DNA of 5,077 bases, from assembly GCA_937880705.1 (NCBI GenBank), contig CALGRZ010000067.1:1-5077 (forward strand), read 5' to 3'. A program made the position numbers and the translations under genes. The notes beneath the pieces are model-generated. The model searched no databases, was not told the origin of the DNA, and saw only the letters and a program-made list of their open reading frames with translations. This DNA is from an uncultured Alistipes sp. (lineage in GTDB: Bacteria; Bacteroidota; Bacteroidia; Bacteroidales; Rikenellaceae). Of this stretch, positions 5,025 to 5,077 are shown piece by piece. Every line of letters starts with the position of its first letter. Position 1 is the stretch's first letter.

Positions 5025-5077
5025 GGCTCCGTAGCTCAACTGAATAGAGTACTTGACTACGGATCAAGCGGTTACAG
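5025..5077 (+). tRNA. tRNA-Arg (anticodon ACG), 3' end cut by the window
   Basis: The gene starts with acceptor strand GGCTCCG (5025-5031) and TA at positions 8-9. The D stem GCTC (5034-5037) pairs with GAGT (5047-5050). The anticodon stem CTTGA (5052-5056) pairs with TCAAG (5064-5068), and the loop CTACGGA carries the anticodon ACG at 5059-5061. The wobble A is expected to be deaminated to inosine by TadA, so that CGU, CGC and CGA are read. The variable loop CGGTT (5069-5073) and the first bases of the T stem are present, but the rest lies beyond the window. Confidence 0.95.

Noticed and set aside
5025..5077. tRNA-associated attachment site of an integrated element
   Set aside because: The tRNA is cut by the window end, and there is no integrase or duplicated tRNA 3' end to support it.

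Overview
The window looks like chromosomal DNA from a GC-rich member of the Bacteroidales (Bacteroidota). The evidence is three promoters of the Bacteroidota type (TTTG-like -33 box, 19-20 bp spacer, TAnnTTTG -7 box), A-rich leaders with little or no Shine-Dalgarno sequence, a lipoprotein with a C-terminal TlpA-like thioredoxin domain, and a housekeeping trio (coaD, lpxD, ruvC) whose proteins look like Bacteroidota versions. I cannot fix the genus from sequence alone.

Layout. Positions 1-750 carry no convincing protein gene. They hold the right part of one composite intergenic repeat (copy 1, about 1-96), an AT-richer stretch with a strong promoter (164-195) followed by a candidate structured non-coding RNA (about 202-360), a 7-base inverted minisatellite (402-508), and a complete second composite repeat (519-715). 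Positions 751-1314 encode a small membrane-anchored coiled-coil protein of unknown function. A promoter at 1334-1364 then drives a tight rightward operon: coaD (1386-1862), lpxD (1875-2906) and ruvC (2917-3600), with gaps of 10-12 bases. The 3' end of ruvC runs into a third copy of the composite repeat (about 3594-3810). Next come a lipoprotein with a thioredoxin fold (3845-4894), an intrinsic terminator (4921-4950), a textbook Bacteroidota promoter (4971-5002) and the first 53 bases of a tRNA-Arg(ACG) gene cut by the window end. All genes lie on the + strand.

How the genes fit together. CoaD makes dephospho-CoA, the precursor of the phosphopantetheine arm carried by acyl carrier protein, and LpxD uses acyl-ACP to build lipid A, so the first two genes are loosely linked through acyl-carrier metabolism. 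RuvC is the Holliday junction resolvase and has no direct link to them. The lipoprotein probably acts in envelope thiol redox chemistry.

The most interesting non-coding feature is the composite repeat: 10-bp TAGGA-containing units on the left, a conserved 18-bp core inside a hairpin, 10-bp TCCTA-containing units on the right, then GACTGCGC units. The two arms are complementary over about 7 of every 10 bases, so the whole could fold into a long, regularly interrupted hairpin. The second point of interest is the candidate non-coding RNA at 202-360, whose predicted fold (closing stem, open bubble, terminal hairpin, 3' hairpin) resembles 6S RNA in general plan. Neither was tested by search or folding software.
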